DNA from: Rotaria socialis
Taxonomy: Eukaryota > Rotifera > Eurotatoria > Philodinida > Philodinidae
Reading direction: 5' to 3'
NCBI GenBank assembly: GCA_905331475.1
Contig: CAJNYU010002561.1
Span: 78,317 to 142,316, forward strand
Length of the DNA: 64,000 nucleotides
Shown here: positions 1 through 12,470 of the stretch, in pieces
Position numbering within the stretch: the stretch's first letter is position 1
How the letters are laid out: every line of letters starts with the position of its first letter
Translations under genes and position numbers: made by a program
The notes under the pieces: generated by a model
Seen by the model: only the letters and a program-made list of their open reading frames with translations
What the model was told of the DNA's origin: nothing
The model's database searches: none

Positions 1-116
1 TTTTACTCATATATCCAAAAGGCATTTTCAGTTAACTTTAGACATAAGATCTTTTTCACGCTATCAGCACAGAATAAATTAAAAAGTTTCATCAAAACCT
101 GAATAACTCTTTCCAC

Positions 117-785
117 TTATGGTACGAACACTTCGCCATTATTCTCTACAATCATACAAAACATAATGTTTTTGCACGCATAAAAACCTGTGAACGGTCG
201 TATGACTTGACTCAATGTGGAAACAACCATACGGATATCATCTTGGGATCTTGCTTTTGGATCAGATTTGAGAATTTTTCGAATGTGACGTCCAATTGTG
301 TCCTAAGAAAGACAAGTTGAGAGAAAGAACAATTATCATACGATTACTTCGGCAGGACGTCGAAAGTGTCTCAGATCAAAGAGAATATCCTTGTTTTCAA
401 ATACTATTTGCTCATCAGCGCGATACAATCCTTCATTGGCATATTTGCGAACGACCAAACAGACACGAACGGCAAGGCGAATAAGACGAATAAATTTACG
501 CATTTTTCGGTAGAACTAAAAACGCATATTAGAATGTACGAGTTCGATTTCGTCATTATAGACTCACATAATCTCTACTGAATGATGGCGAACGTTGCAT
601 GAGAACCGGCTTTGCAGTCGATGGATAATAAAGATTTTGTGGAGTTCTACGCTGTCGCAGCGTAACCGACGTAATACCACGCTGCAGCATGACTAGTCGA
701 TTAAGTGATAGAACTAAAACAAACGACTGACACAATTGAGAACGTAAACTGATTGCAGGCACGTATTCTATTCTTTGACGATTGT
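117..785 (-). CDS. CNBD2-like gene fragment, three exons, ends early
   Basis: Three minus-strand exons join in phase 0: 785-568, 515-348 and 302-117, with GT-AG ends at every join. The middle exon reads as a basic, hydrophobic helix (FYRKMRKFIRLIRLAVRVC) followed by FDLRHFRRPAE. The last gives DTIGRHIRKILKSDPKARSQ and then STLSQVIRPFTGFY before a TAA at 119-117. This order of a basic helix, an acidic linker and a short helical block just before a cyclic-nucleotide-binding fold resembles cyclic nucleotide-binding domain-containing protein 2. No cNMP-binding domain is seen before the stop, so this may be a truncated copy, or a 3' splice site was missed. The 5' limit is uncertain: the frame stays open up to 852, where an in-frame ATG could instead be the start. 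The family assignment is from memory of the pattern and is weak. Confidence 0.42.
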
Positions 786-852
786 CTGCCGGCATGAAAT
801 AAAAAAAAATTGATTTTGATGCGCTCATATGGTTTCCTCGTGCATTCGTCAC

Positions 853-3103
853 CTAGTGAAATTCAATTATATACAAAAAAAGTGAAACACAATTGCAAAC
901 AAAATATATTTGCTCAAGTCGAGCAGCTATATATGTGTATGATCAGATCGACAAATATGAAGCAAAAAAAAATGAGAACACGTGATCTTTCCTATATGTT
1001 TCGGCTAGTTTTGTCATACTATATGATTATTTATCTGTAATCATAGTTAATAGTATTTTATTCATAAATATTATCTCAGAAGCCAATCAGTCTGTAAGCC
1101 TTTTCAATCAATTTTTATCTGAAACAATTAACCAATAGCGAAGGCTCTATTTCTGACGGAGTTTTTTTTGAAATATCTCATCTATGAAATTTGAATTCAA
1201 TCGTTCGAAGTTGTAAATCCTAAGTGTGTGAGTGTGAGTCTTTGATTGTCTTAAGCCCATCCACACCCACAATGATTCACATTGGGAAACGTCGAAATTA
1301 AACTGTCCAACGTTTCTTAACAACTATATATCTCCCAGCACGCTGTCGGAATAGATACAAAATTAAAATATTGCAAATCATCACCAGCAGCGATGACAGT
1401 TCCGATTGGCGAAAAGAAAAAACGTGGTCAACCAGTAAAGCTAAACCGGCTCTATTGGCGTAATAATATAATTCTCATTCACTACCAATCCATAAATTTC
1501 TTATTTAATGTTTCAGTAGCTTTCTTGTTATTTTTTCTATGGTTCTTTTGCTAAAGTATACCTTATCCTAACAAAAGATATTTTTCTACTATCACTTATA
1601 CATAATAAACTGACTACTTAAGAATTATTAACTGATATTTTTAATACTGAGCAAACAATTCAATTGCAGTACCAGCAAATTTATTCCAACTATAAGCGTA
1701 TTAGTCTTGAGATTTCCATCTTCACGTTTCACTCGATAAAAAAAAACATACAGAAGTAAAGTCTATCGATTCGAATAGCTACTGATAACAATTTCTTCAT
1801 GAGATAAGATACACATTATGCACTTAACACAATTTCTGTCATCTGCTATGTCTCGTTTCCAATTTGAGAGACCTATTGAATAATTGCTTTGAACCAAAAA
1901 CATTAATTTCATTTTCAGTCTTTATTAAATTTATTATCGAATGGCAATTTCTCATCAGGAAACGCTGATAGATCGCCAAAGTATTTATCACGTGATTCAT
2001 TTTCTTCTGGTATCAAAAGAAGACCATCAGTCGATCGTCAAGTGTAGACAATCCAAAAATATTAAAATGATCATGATGAACATCGAAATAAGAAAAAAAA
2101 ACCGGTAAGACATATTTTCATATGTTCCTTATCGATATTTACCGGCTCATGGCGTTGATCTTGACCCTCAAACGACATTCACAGAAGTCAACTATTCATG
2201 TTTTGGACGACTTGAATAAATTTATCTTTGATTTTATTGACTTATATCCAAATATTTATATAAATATATATTTTGCTTCTTTTTTTTATAAGCGCAAATG
2301 CATTTTCATTGGTATCAAAAGTTTACAGCGAGACAAATAAATAAATAAAGCAATATTTTGGTGTATAAAAATGAGCAAAATTCTTTCACCATCGATTGCT
2401 AAATGTAGATTCACTTGAACTTTAAAAAAATCGTTGAAAATATTTTTTTCAACAGTTTAAAAACTGATGGAGTTTGTTTAACTTATTATGCTTCCAGTCT
2501 GGTAGGTGCCTAATTATAATTATGCCAAAATATAATTAAATATAATATAGTTTTTCAAAGCTCTGCACTAACGCCATCTTCTGTCTAATTATTGCCCGCA
2601 ATTATATGAAAAACTTGTATGAAAAGAGACATTCGTGTATGATAGTTTGTGTTTCACTAAAAAATATCTAGATAATATAATAATTAAAATTTCTGACTGA
2701 AATCACCTAATAACTTGTCGCTATAATTCATCGTATATAAATTTTCTCTTTCTGCCAAACGCAACGTAAATCAGATATAAATCTCTCTCATTCGCTATTT
2801 ATAAATACAAATATGTAGAAACATAAAAAGAATAGTTTATAATACATCAGAGCGATGTCGTATTAATGATAGTGAAAACGATACAGCTGAATTTAGTAGT
2901 GAATGATATTGTTCTTGTTTTTTTTCTGAGCGAGAGAATGATGTATCATTGATTAATCATCAGTCAAGGACATTTTCTCTCTTCCTTTTCAATAACAAAA
3001 TAACAACATAACATTAATTTAGTTATATTTATGTTTTTAGTCGATTAACGTCACTTGAGATAGACTTTTTTTTGTTATCATCGTATTTGAAAGTAAGAGA
3101 AAA
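853..3103. other. non-coding stretch upstream of lamin
   Basis: No convincing gene was found here. The only long frames are short, low-complexity and have no splice-consistent neighbours. The 400 bases before the lamin start are AT-rich with several TATA-like runs (around 2734 and 2798) and may hold its promoter and 5' leader. A short frame at 1393 beginning MTVPIGEKKKRGQPVK has the basic flavour of a DNA-binding relic but is too short to name. Confidence 0.5.
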
Positions 3104-5433
3104 ATGTCTACTCGATCTGCATCAGGATCAAAAACAAGCACCGCCTCACCATCAAGTTCTAATGCGTTTAATGTATCTCGTGCTGAAGAAAAAGAACAAT
3201 TAGAAACACTGAATGATCGCTTGGCTGTCTATATTGATACAGTACGTCGTTTAGAACACGATAATAAAGAATTAAAGGTAAATATAATATTTGTTTTTTA
3301 TCATCAACAAAATGAAATCATTCTTACACTTTATCAAGAGTATCATTTCATCATATACTGATACATATGAAGTTCAAACATCAAAAGTAAAGCAATTATA
3401 TGAAGGTGAACTTGATGGTGCAAAACAGTTAATTGAAGAACTCGCACGAGATAAATCACGTTTAGAAATAGATGCTGAAAAATTTGGCGCTGAAGCAAAA
3501 GACGCGTTAACAAAGTGAGTTAAAATATTTTGATTCGATTTAACTATAATTATATTTTAGGCTTGCTCGTAAAGAACGCGAATTACGTTTGTCTGAAACT
3601 CGTATTAAACAATGTGAAACAGAAATCACAGATTTAAAAACACGCAATGAAGCACTTGTTCTTGATAATAATCGAAAAACAGATGATAATGCAGTAAGTT
3701 GATATATGGCTATTTTTAAGTCTAAAAAAAGATGTCCTAGATTCCTAACAATCAGTACTATCGAGTTTATATACCGTTTGACCTGAACAAAAGCCGTTTC
3801 ATAAATAGAAATAAACATGAAATCAATCGAAATAATGCATCAATGTTTCTTTCTCGCCATTCATATATCGTAGGAGTCTATGAAATTATGATAAAGACTG
3901 CGTATAATACGATAGGTTACGATTTTTTATCTAAGTAGATTATCTATGGAAAAAATATTAAGTCGGAGTATTCTGTCATGTTACTCTATAGAAATATTTC
4001 ATTGGATTGTAAACAATGTTTCTTTTTGTAGATTTTACGTGGTAATAGTGGTGATCTTGTAAAACAAGTGAATACATTGAAACGGCAACTGGAATCTGAA
4101 ACACTTTTACGTATTGATCTAGAAAATAAAAATAAAACATTACGTGAAGAACTTCATTTTAATAAACAAGTTCATGAAACGGTAACGAAAAGTAGTTCAG
4201 TTAGTTTGTGTTTGAAATATTTTTATTTCAGTCTATGGATGAAATTCGTCGACAAAAACGTGTTGAAATAAAATCATATGATGATGGTTTACGTCAACAA
4301 TATGATGATCGTTTACTACATGAATTACAAGCGTTACGTATGCAAACTGATCAACAAATGCAAACAATACGTGATGAAATAGCTGAACAATATGAACAAA
4401 AACTTGAAGATTTAAAAAGTACGATTCGTCGGAATGCTGATCAGTTTGGTTCATACAGATCTGATGTTGTGTCATATCGTGATCGTATTGAAGATTTGAC
4501 TAAAGCTCGTGATATGTTAAATGATAAAGTTGTAAGTCTTGAGCAACGTTGCCGTGATCTAGAAGATCGTCTGCATCGTTCACAACAACGACAAGATGAA
4601 TTGTTAGCTGAACGTGAAGATGAATTGCAACGTTTAAAACAACAGATTGAACAGATGCAAAGTGATTATCAAAATTTACTCGATATTAAAATAGGTCTTG
4701 ATAGAGAAATTGCAACATATAGGAAATTACTTGAATCAGAAGAAGATCGGTAAATAAATTTATTTTTCTTCTTAGAATAATATAGAAACTATTTTTCATA
4801 AAATTTTCAAGTCTCAATATATCGGGTATTCGTATTGGTGGTGATGGTGAAAATGCATCTTCTGGTCGTGCTAATGTAACAACCGCAACAAATAGAACAT
4901 GTGAAAATAGTTCATATCCATCGCGTAAACGACCACGCCATGATCTCGACGAACGATCATCAATAAGAACTCAACTACTTGATGGTATTAATATAATTGA
5001 TGATGATAGTACGCATGCAAAATATATTAAATTAATTAATAACTCAAATCAAGACATTTCTTTCAATGGATGGATACTCAAACGTAAAGTTGGTTCACAA
5101 TCATACGAATTTAAATTTCCTAGAGGAATGATTTTAAAAGTTGGTGCTACGACGACCGTAAGTAAAAATATTTGCTTCGCTATTTATTTTAATTCACTTG
5201 AATAAATTTTAATTGTAGATTTGGAGTTCAGATGTCAATGATATAGCAGTTGATCCACCAACAAATTTGAAATTACGCACAACTAAATGGTTTACGGTTG
5301 GCAGTGAAAGTAAAAAGACGACTTTAGAAGATTCTGAAGGACACGTAAGTTTAATATTTTTCTTTTTCATTTTTACCAAATAAAACGATTGTTTGTTTAG
5401 ATCATTGCGGAGAAAACAGTTACTATGAAATAA
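3104..5433 (+). CDS. nuclear lamin (type V intermediate filament protein)
   Basis: Lamins form the filament meshwork under the inner nuclear membrane. Eight exons (3104-3277, 3339-3514, 3561-3693, 4032-4181, 4232-4749, 4812-5157, 5219-5344, 5401-5433) sum to 552 codons. A short Ser/Thr head leads into the coil 1A helix-initiation motif (LETLNDRLAVYIDTVRRLE, near residue 38). The long heptad rod ends in the helix-termination motif YQNLLDIKIGLDREIATYRK. A basic nuclear-localisation stretch (SRKRPRHD) precedes a lamin-tail Ig-like domain (GWILKRKVGSQSYEFKFP, then IWSSDVNDIAVDPP). A rod of lamin length together with NLS and tail domain argues for lamin rather than a cytoplasmic filament. The protein ends AEKTVTMK without a CaaX box, so it should not be farnesylated, unlike B-type lamins. 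The exon 2 acceptor (TATCAAG) is weak and was chosen by frame; the first residues of that exon are less sure than the rest. Confidence 0.9.
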
Positions 5434-6856
5434 AAAACGAATAGTCCTGTGTTGTTTGCTTTGCTTTATCTGTAAACAATATTCTCAACATCATTTTTTT
5501 TAAACCAATTTTATTCATATTTGATATATTTTTATTCAAGATGCTTTTTCTTCTGTCGAAAAACATTTGGAATCTTATTTTCTCCTTTTTAAATTTTATT
5601 CCAATGTAAGCATCCTCATAGTTTTGTTTTTGCAGTGCCATGCTGGTTCGCCTTGGCAACTGCTGTTTTTTTCTTTTTCTGCTGAAACTTTTGTAATATT
5701 ATTTTTTTGTTTTTGTCGTCTTTTACTTAGCAAAATTAAACATTGTTCCGGCTAAAAAAATCAATGAAAATATAACCATGTCCTTGATTTTTGCATTTAA
5801 TTATAGGCAATCAATGAATAAATATCAGTAGAAAAAGTTTTTGTAGAAAAGAAACATAAGCAAGAGTATATCGTATGCAGAATATGTTTTTATCTATGCG
5901 CATCAATCATGCATAATTTAATGATTGCACTTGACAAAAATACTTTTTCATGTATGCAAGACAGTGAAAGATTCATACTTGTAAGAGAATATTGATGATC
6001 AGTATATTTGAAAGAAATCCATGCATTAAATTTGCTGTTTATATGACAAAACTTGAGATTGAAAATGCACACATACCAAAGAATATTTAGGATAATAGGA
6101 CAAAACCATTGAAAGAAAAATCAATAAGGCTAAATGAAAAAGAAACTCGTTAGAATGTAAGAAGTTGATTGCGATTTTTTTGTATTTAGAAAAATCCTAT
6201 TCATTGGTCAATGCGAATTTGAATGCTACAATACTTGCATAATCATTACATATTCATATCTGATTAAACTACTATAATTATAATCGCCATTTATTCAATA
6301 TTATCAAGAAAAGTGATTGATTCACAATCAAATAGTACAACCGATCATAATTCAAGGTGTTGGTATATTCATTAACAGATCCATTATTTTGATAAAGACA
6401 TATTAGTAGTTATTATTAATCGACAAAAATATAAGGGCGTGGGAAATGTTTATCCCATTGCACATCCACGCCCTCTAGTTCAACATTGTGGAATAGGATG
6501 TATTCTCTATTATCATCTGAGTTAGAATCAAATCAACATCTTCAAAAATCTATAAATTTGGTTGATTCTTAATCTTCACGTTTGTTCGTCGTTGGAAATT
6601 TCATCAACGTCAAACAAATGCTTTTCTGTTGTCATTCTTTTGTTCTTTTCCTTTTTATGAAAAAATGACATAACACATAGTACAAGATAACAAGTGAGAA
6701 GAATATTCTCGACTGTTGCGATGTATATGTGACAAGACAAGTGAGCTTAGGTACTCTTGCACAATATCGTCAACGAATATGAAATTTCTTGTTATTTCTC
6801 ATTTAAATTTTTTCCAATATCCTCGATATTATATATAGTTGCGTGCACAATGATAT
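5434..6856. other. lamin 3' region and intergenic DNA
   Basis: AT-rich sequence with an AATAAA-type signal near 5816 that could end the lamin transcript. I see no supported gene. The frames here are short, lack conserved motifs and overlap on both strands. Confidence 0.45.
6434..6474. repeat. short hairpin (9-bp stem)
   Basis: AGGGCGTGG at 6434-6442 is matched by its exact complement CCACGCCCT at 6466-6474, leaving a 23-base loop. The stem is much more GC-rich than the flanks. It may be the remnant of a small inverted-repeat element; no function is evident. Confidence 0.4.
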
Positions 6857-7007
6857 TATCCCATGTTGGAAAAACCGGAGTAAAATTGGCGGTTAACCGC
6901 GGCATTACCGCTCCGGTTACCGGCTCCCATTTCATAAAAATTTACTGCTTTTCTAAAATTACCTCGGTTTACCGCAAAAATTGAAGCGGTATTCGCGAAA
7001 TGGGATA
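6857..7007. repeat. small terminal-inverted-repeat element, GGTTAACC family
   Basis: The segment begins TATCCCAT and ends ATGGGATA, a perfect 8-base terminal inverted repeat. Inside is a GC-rich core holding the palindrome GCGGTTAACCGC and several CCGG/ACCG words. A related layout occurs at 36770-36846, which also has TATCC(T/C)AT-type ends and a GGTTAACC palindrome. Two dispersed copies with the same ends and core suggest a non-autonomous mobile element (MITE-like). It lies 19 bases before the alpha-kinase pseudogene start, so that gene's upstream region may be displaced. No clear target-site duplication was identified. Confidence 0.5.
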
Positions 7008-7025
7008 GTTGAATGAAATGTTCAC

Positions 7026-9059
7026 ATGGCGTCTAAACCAGTATCCGATACTGTCGATTCTATTCGTTTGAAAGAACGTAAACCACATGCTTCAGTGACT
7101 GTTGCTGATTTTCCATCACAACCATTACCTACCCAGTCGTCATCTGACTCATCTGACTCATTTGATCTTGATATCGATGCATTAGATGCCGAATTTCGAA
7201 GTCTTACTCTTGATCAAGAAAAGAATATACAACAACTACGCGCAGATCCACATAATCCAGCAAAAAAAACAAGCAGTTCTTGCGACGAAGCAACGCATGG
7301 TTAAAATCAAAGAATGGACTTCAAAGTTAAATACAGAAGAGGGACGACGGTTACTTGATGAAAACGAAAAAGATCTGGACCAACGGAAGTATGAAATCGA
7401 TCAAGCCTTAAAAGTCATCAAAGCTCAGTCAGCGGCAGATGTATGGTTTATCATGGATTGTACTGAAAGTATGGGAGCATATATAGCAGCTGCAAAAAAT
7501 TCTATCAATATTTTAACAAAAACACTCACGGCCCTGTTTAAAATCCCACCACGCCTGGCTTTCATCGGTTATCGTGATGTCAGTGATGGAGCGAACAAAC
7601 TGATCCGAATGAATTTCACAACTGATGTTGGTACCTTCCAAAAAGTTTTGGGCAACATTGCTGCATTTGGTGGTGGTGACGAGTGTGAAGACGTGTTCGG
7701 TAAGAAAAAGTATTCTTTTTACTGCTATGTGATTAAAAACATGTAATTGTGAGCTGATATCTGCTATACATTCGATGTGAATACATATCATGTGTCTTTA
7801 TATTTTTTTTTTTTTGTCAATAATAGGCGGAATACAAGCAGTTGCAGCTCTTCAATGGTGAAGTCCCAATCGAATTCTGATTCATGTATGTGATGCACCA
7901 TGTCACGGTAGAACCTATTATGATACAAGCAACTCTGGGTCTGACTGGGACCGTTATCCTGATGGTGATCCAGAACAACGTGATATTTGTTAACTCTTAT
8001 TGGATGTCAAACGTCACAACATTCAATATTTTTCGGTTCAATTAAATGGAAAAACCGAAAAAATGTTTGCAGAGTTTCAGCTTATATACGGCCAAATCTT
8101 CCCGCTTGATGTTAAAAATCCTGATGATTTAATCAAGAGTGTTTCCAAAACAGCCACACACGATTATGACAACGATTAATAACACCATGTCAGCATTTAA
8201 AACAACTGAAAAGCGCAAAACTTATAGTCTTAGTAGTGAAGAATCTGATTGGAATACTTTAAAAGTTTGTTCCGTATCAATAACAGAATGTATCTTACCG
8301 AAATCTATTGAAGATTTGTTTCGTCCCTTATGTATCGGTACAGCACAGGGCAAAATGCAAATTGGGACCAAACCATTTGCACAAGGAAGTTTACGATATG
8401 CTTATTACGGCAAATTAGTTCTCATTGATTCTTGTGTTTTTGATGTTGTTTATAAAGAATTAATTAGTGCTGATTCAAAATATAGTTCCCTTACAGCATA
8501 CAGACAACATTTAGAAATTCATACTATTGCACAATTTCTTGCTCATCTTTTCAATCAAACTCTACAAAAAGTCATTCGAAATCCTATTGAAATTGTCTAT
8601 GCTGATGCTGATATCGTTCAACGAGTCGACGATGAAACAAAAATCTATCAAGTAGAACGACGATTAAATCAAACTATTCAAAAATGGAATAATAATTGTG
8701 GCGGTGTTGATTTTGTTGATTATTCCACAGTCTTACAAGCTTTTTCACATTGGACATATCATCAAACAGCTGGTCGTATCATGGTTGTTGATTTACAAGG
8801 TGTCAAATCAGCAACAGATAATAAATATTTACTTACGGATCCAGCAATACATTTTGATGACATAAGACGTTATCGAGAAGCGAGAACAAATCTTGGTGTT
8901 AAAGGAATGAAAGAATTCTTACGTACACATGTTTGTTCTGAAGTATGCCACGGTTTGGGATTAGAAAAGGTGAAGAATGAAATTGATGAAAATGTAGCAA
9001 AAGAACTTTATAAGCCTAGTCGAATAGGAACAGTACTCGAAGAGGCAGAAGAATATTGA
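7026..9059 (+). pseudogene. VWA plus alpha-kinase gene with a broken 5' half
   Basis: The N-terminal part reads as a coiled segment and a von Willebrand A fold: ADVWFIMDCTESMGAYIAAA carries the DxxxS metal-site pattern, and ILIHVCDAPCHG matches VWA alpha-kinases (vwkA type). The C-terminal 306-residue frame (8139-9059) is an atypical alpha-kinase domain: KPFAQGSLRYAYYGKLVL, then VYKEL with the likely ATP-site lysine, MVVDLQGV, LTDPAIHF, and the zinc-site tail FLRTHVCSEVCHGLGL. One intron (7700-7826) is spliced cleanly. Four lesions separate start and kinase: a frame change at the A8 run 7262-7269, an in-frame TGA at 7859-7861, a TAA at 7991-7993, and another frame change near 8140-8170. The kinase half is fully open. 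Either the gene has decayed from its 5' half, or the consensus has errors; two stops plus two shifts favour decay. A separate kinase-only product is possible but has no demonstrated start. Confidence 0.8.
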
Positions 9060-12000
9060 CAAACTGCAGAATAGGAATAACAATAATAAATATTAGGATG
9101 TTCTTTTTAATATTTAATGAATAAACTTGATATTTTGAACAAAAGCTAATACTTATTTCTCTCACATAAGATAAATCTTTATTTGCTATTTTAATTTTCA
9201 ATAATATTCATCACAGCAACGATCGTATTCATTTAGAAGTTGGTGAAAATGAGATAAAAATTCAGATCGATTTGCTAGAATTCTTCTTTGACAATCCAGC
9301 TGACTCAAAAGTCAAGTATGCTTAGAAGAATATTGTGTTTGAAGTTCAAAAGTGAAGCGTTAGGGAATAATATAATTACTGTTCCTATCACGATAGACTC
9401 ACTTTCAAAATAAATACGCAAGATAAGATGAGGACAGTATCAGTATAAGAGATCTAAAATAATAATTCGTTTCTAAAGCAATACATATGAGAATACATTT
9501 ATGAGTGGCATAACTCACGAGTAACTCAATGACAATTTCAAGTGGGAAAATGTTTGATTAAAATGTTGATTAACTTTTTCTATAATGAAGTACAAGAAAA
9601 AATTGAGTGACACAAATCATACAAAGAGATAGATATTTAATTGTCAATATTATCCTGATCCCTTTTTTTGGTTTGTGGGAATATTCGTGCCAGCCTTTAT
9701 TTAAAAGAAAAAAGATACAAGACATCGGTTGTTGTGCGGAAAATGAGTTTTAATGAATAGCTACCCATTCGATAAATTATAGTTCGTTGTTGCCAAAGTG
9801 TAGCGTTACGTTGATCTATGTAAGTGGATGTGGATGAGAAAAAGATGTACACCCACATCTACCATCCGAGTTCTAGCTTATGGAGACGTCATGATTCTGC
9901 TGTATAAACATTAGAAAATATATCAAGTAACTATATAAATAATCTTTAAACATACAAGTAATATGACAGAGTAATGTTCAATTAAACATCACTTGTAGTA
10001 AAACTATCAAATACTTCTGCTTTTCAAGATGAATGAATTTTTATTTTACATACAAAATTTTTGACTTTTTTCTTAAATTTAATTTAAATCAACACCCCAT
10101 GAGTTATTATTGAAGTTCTCGATCTCCCTCAGATAATCCATTATCGATATTAAATTTTAAAAAATGACTAAAATAGAACAAGATCAAATAAATGCACTAT
10201 TCTCGTTTTCTTTTTCTTATCGGCTAGTCATCGTTCGATAGTGTGACACGGAAAAGGGTTCAATCGATATCTATTTATAAATATTCTCGTATCTTTTTCT
10301 TCCTGTATCACTATCGACGAGTAACTCGTCAAGAAGAAACGAACAAGACAATGATCCAGATCCAGTCTATTTAATTATATTTTATTTGTTATTCATCTCA
10401 AATGAAATATCCAATGAAATAATTTATCATCAAACCATTATGCACATTTTTTGTTGTATTAAAAAGAGCAGTACTTCTCTAAATGATTTTGGTTTCTACA
10501 CTATACCTATTAATTATTATTATGATAATGAATCTTTAACTAATGATATCTGTTAACACTTCCCAGGCCAATGATTCCGGAGAACGGATACTGTGGGGAA
10601 AACCACCATATCCTGTAGGAAAACGCAGGATATCGCTGGGAATTCACAGAACAATTCCAAAAATTTCCTACCGGCATACTGCTTCCACGTTCCAGTGATT
10701 TCTGGTGTTTTCCTGCCGTCTCCCGCCGTACGAGATCAACCTGGATTGCTCATTATTATGATACGCCATTCGAAAGAAAGATCACCTGAAGAATATAAGT
10801 AATTTTTGATAAGCAAACGACATTATATTTTAATTCACAATAATCGATTTGAGATTAAAAAGATTCATGCTTTCAAAATGAACAATTGACATAGTGTAGC
10901 TGCTAATAAATAGTAAAACGGTAAAGATGTAAAACAGCTACATAAATTTTTGAAGAAGTCATTTAATATTGTGTATTCAGTGCAAAAAATAGCGCAAGTT
11001 GAAACACGAAGAACAGTTAACGAGGCGTCACCTTAGAAAACACGTAGAAAATATTGTTCCCATCAAAGAAAGAAAATTTAGAGACACAAAACAAACGAGT
11101 ATTTGATCAACGCTTTTCAATGAAGCTTCATACAAGCATCATACAGTCGCTTAACATGATAACCGACTTTTCCCGGTATCTATAGTGTTTAGTATTATAT
11201 TAGTAATTTATTAGAAAGAAAAATATTACATATGAAAAAAACACTGTACAGCTCATAGTGAATTTACAATGTTTGGTGCAACTTAAATAGCTGCATCATC
11301 TTATACATATCTTTATTATTGCAAGTTTGTTACATCCTGCCATCTATGTAGTTAATTATAACTTTTTTCGTGTATGTGATCGTTTTTTTCTTTTCTCTGT
11401 TACCTTGTTGATATATATAGCTATGAAAGAGAAATAAAACGTTAGTTATGCTTTAACTAAAATGAATTCAAACGTCCTTAGGTATAAGTAAATAACAAAG
11501 CATAACAAAGTTACTAAATCATTGTCTAAGATCTCTTCGAATACACCAACGCAGTCATTCGAAAGTTATTATTTTTAGGGGAAAATGCTCATAGCACAAG
11601 GATATCCATGATTAAAATATAAAATTAGTTAAACTGGCTTAACTAATGCTATTGCTATAATCTTAATAACCGTTGCATAAAGCATGGCTATCTTCCATTT
11701 AACACTACTGTGGACACAAAGGAAACAGAAAGTTTTAAAAAAATAATGTTTTACCAACCAACTTATGAAGAAAACAAACTGTCGTACAATTTCTGCATCT
11801 TCTTGCTTGAAGTATGATAATAAGTCCTGTCGCGCTGCAATTATTTTAAAAATGCGCTTTTTTTATATCAAGCCTTAATTTAATTTAATGTTCTAAGAGT
11901 TATACTTGTTGATATTAGTCATATGGTTTGTACGACTATCAGAGTATAGTTTGATATACATTAGATTAAATCATGTATCGTATTACACTGTATACAGTAA

Positions 12001-12470
12001 ACTACAATAAAAACAAGTATGGGTAATTAAATAAATTACGCAGCTGATGTGTCAACATGACTGGAAAATGGTAGAAGTCAACGCTAAATCGTGCGGATTT
12101 TATCAAAAATGCATTAAATCGATGTTATTCAATTAGCTAGGAACTTTATCGGAAGTTAGCAATCGCTCATAATAAAAGTAATATTTAATATCCAAATTCT
12201 TGAGATATGTAATACAGAACAACAACGTTTTGATATTAACGAGAACATATTTCAGACGATGAAATTTATCATCATCTTCCATTTTAATATGGTGCCATCA
12301 ATATACAGAACAAAACATAAGACACCTCATTAAATGAATTATCGAACATTGTTGTTATGAATTGCAAGCTGATGTGCAATAAGTTATTGCGAACAAACAT
12401 CTCGTATCGATTGTATTCATTCATTGTAAAACTCGGAAAGTCCTATATGTTGAATAGAAGAAAGAACGGA
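9060..12470. other. non-coding stretch with possible coding relics
   Basis: No intact gene. At 9212-9326 a plus-strand frame reads NDRIHLEVGENEIKIQIDLL and continues to FFDNPADSKVKYA before a stop. It looks protein-like and may be a leftover exon, but it has no partner exons that I can join. A GC-richer island at 10565-10745 is described separately. The rest is AT-rich with no motif I can support. Confidence 0.4.
10565..10745. repeat. GC-richer island, possible mobile-element remnant
   Basis: This 180-base block stands out from its AT-rich surroundings. It carries a perfect 7-base hairpin (TATCCTG at 10608 paired with CAGGATA) and the inverted words TTCCCAG and CTGGGAA about 70 bases apart. 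Repeated CCGG, TTCC and GGAA words resemble the style of the duplicated unit at 12471. No terminal repeats or target duplication were confirmed. Confidence 0.3.

Noticed and set aside
1225..1275. Interstitial telomere-like GTGTG/CACACCC words (also 14080, 36602)
   Set aside because: Only one or two degenerate units at each place, which is not a telomeric array.
1393..1554. Short basic frame MTVPIGEKKKRGQPVK as a transposase relic
   Set aside because: Only a GRP-like basic word is present; there is no catalytic domain, no terminal repeats and no continuation.
7262..7269. Programmed frameshift at the A8 run of the alpha-kinase gene
   Set aside because: Two downstream in-frame stops and a second frame change make decay or sequence error more likely than a functional shift.
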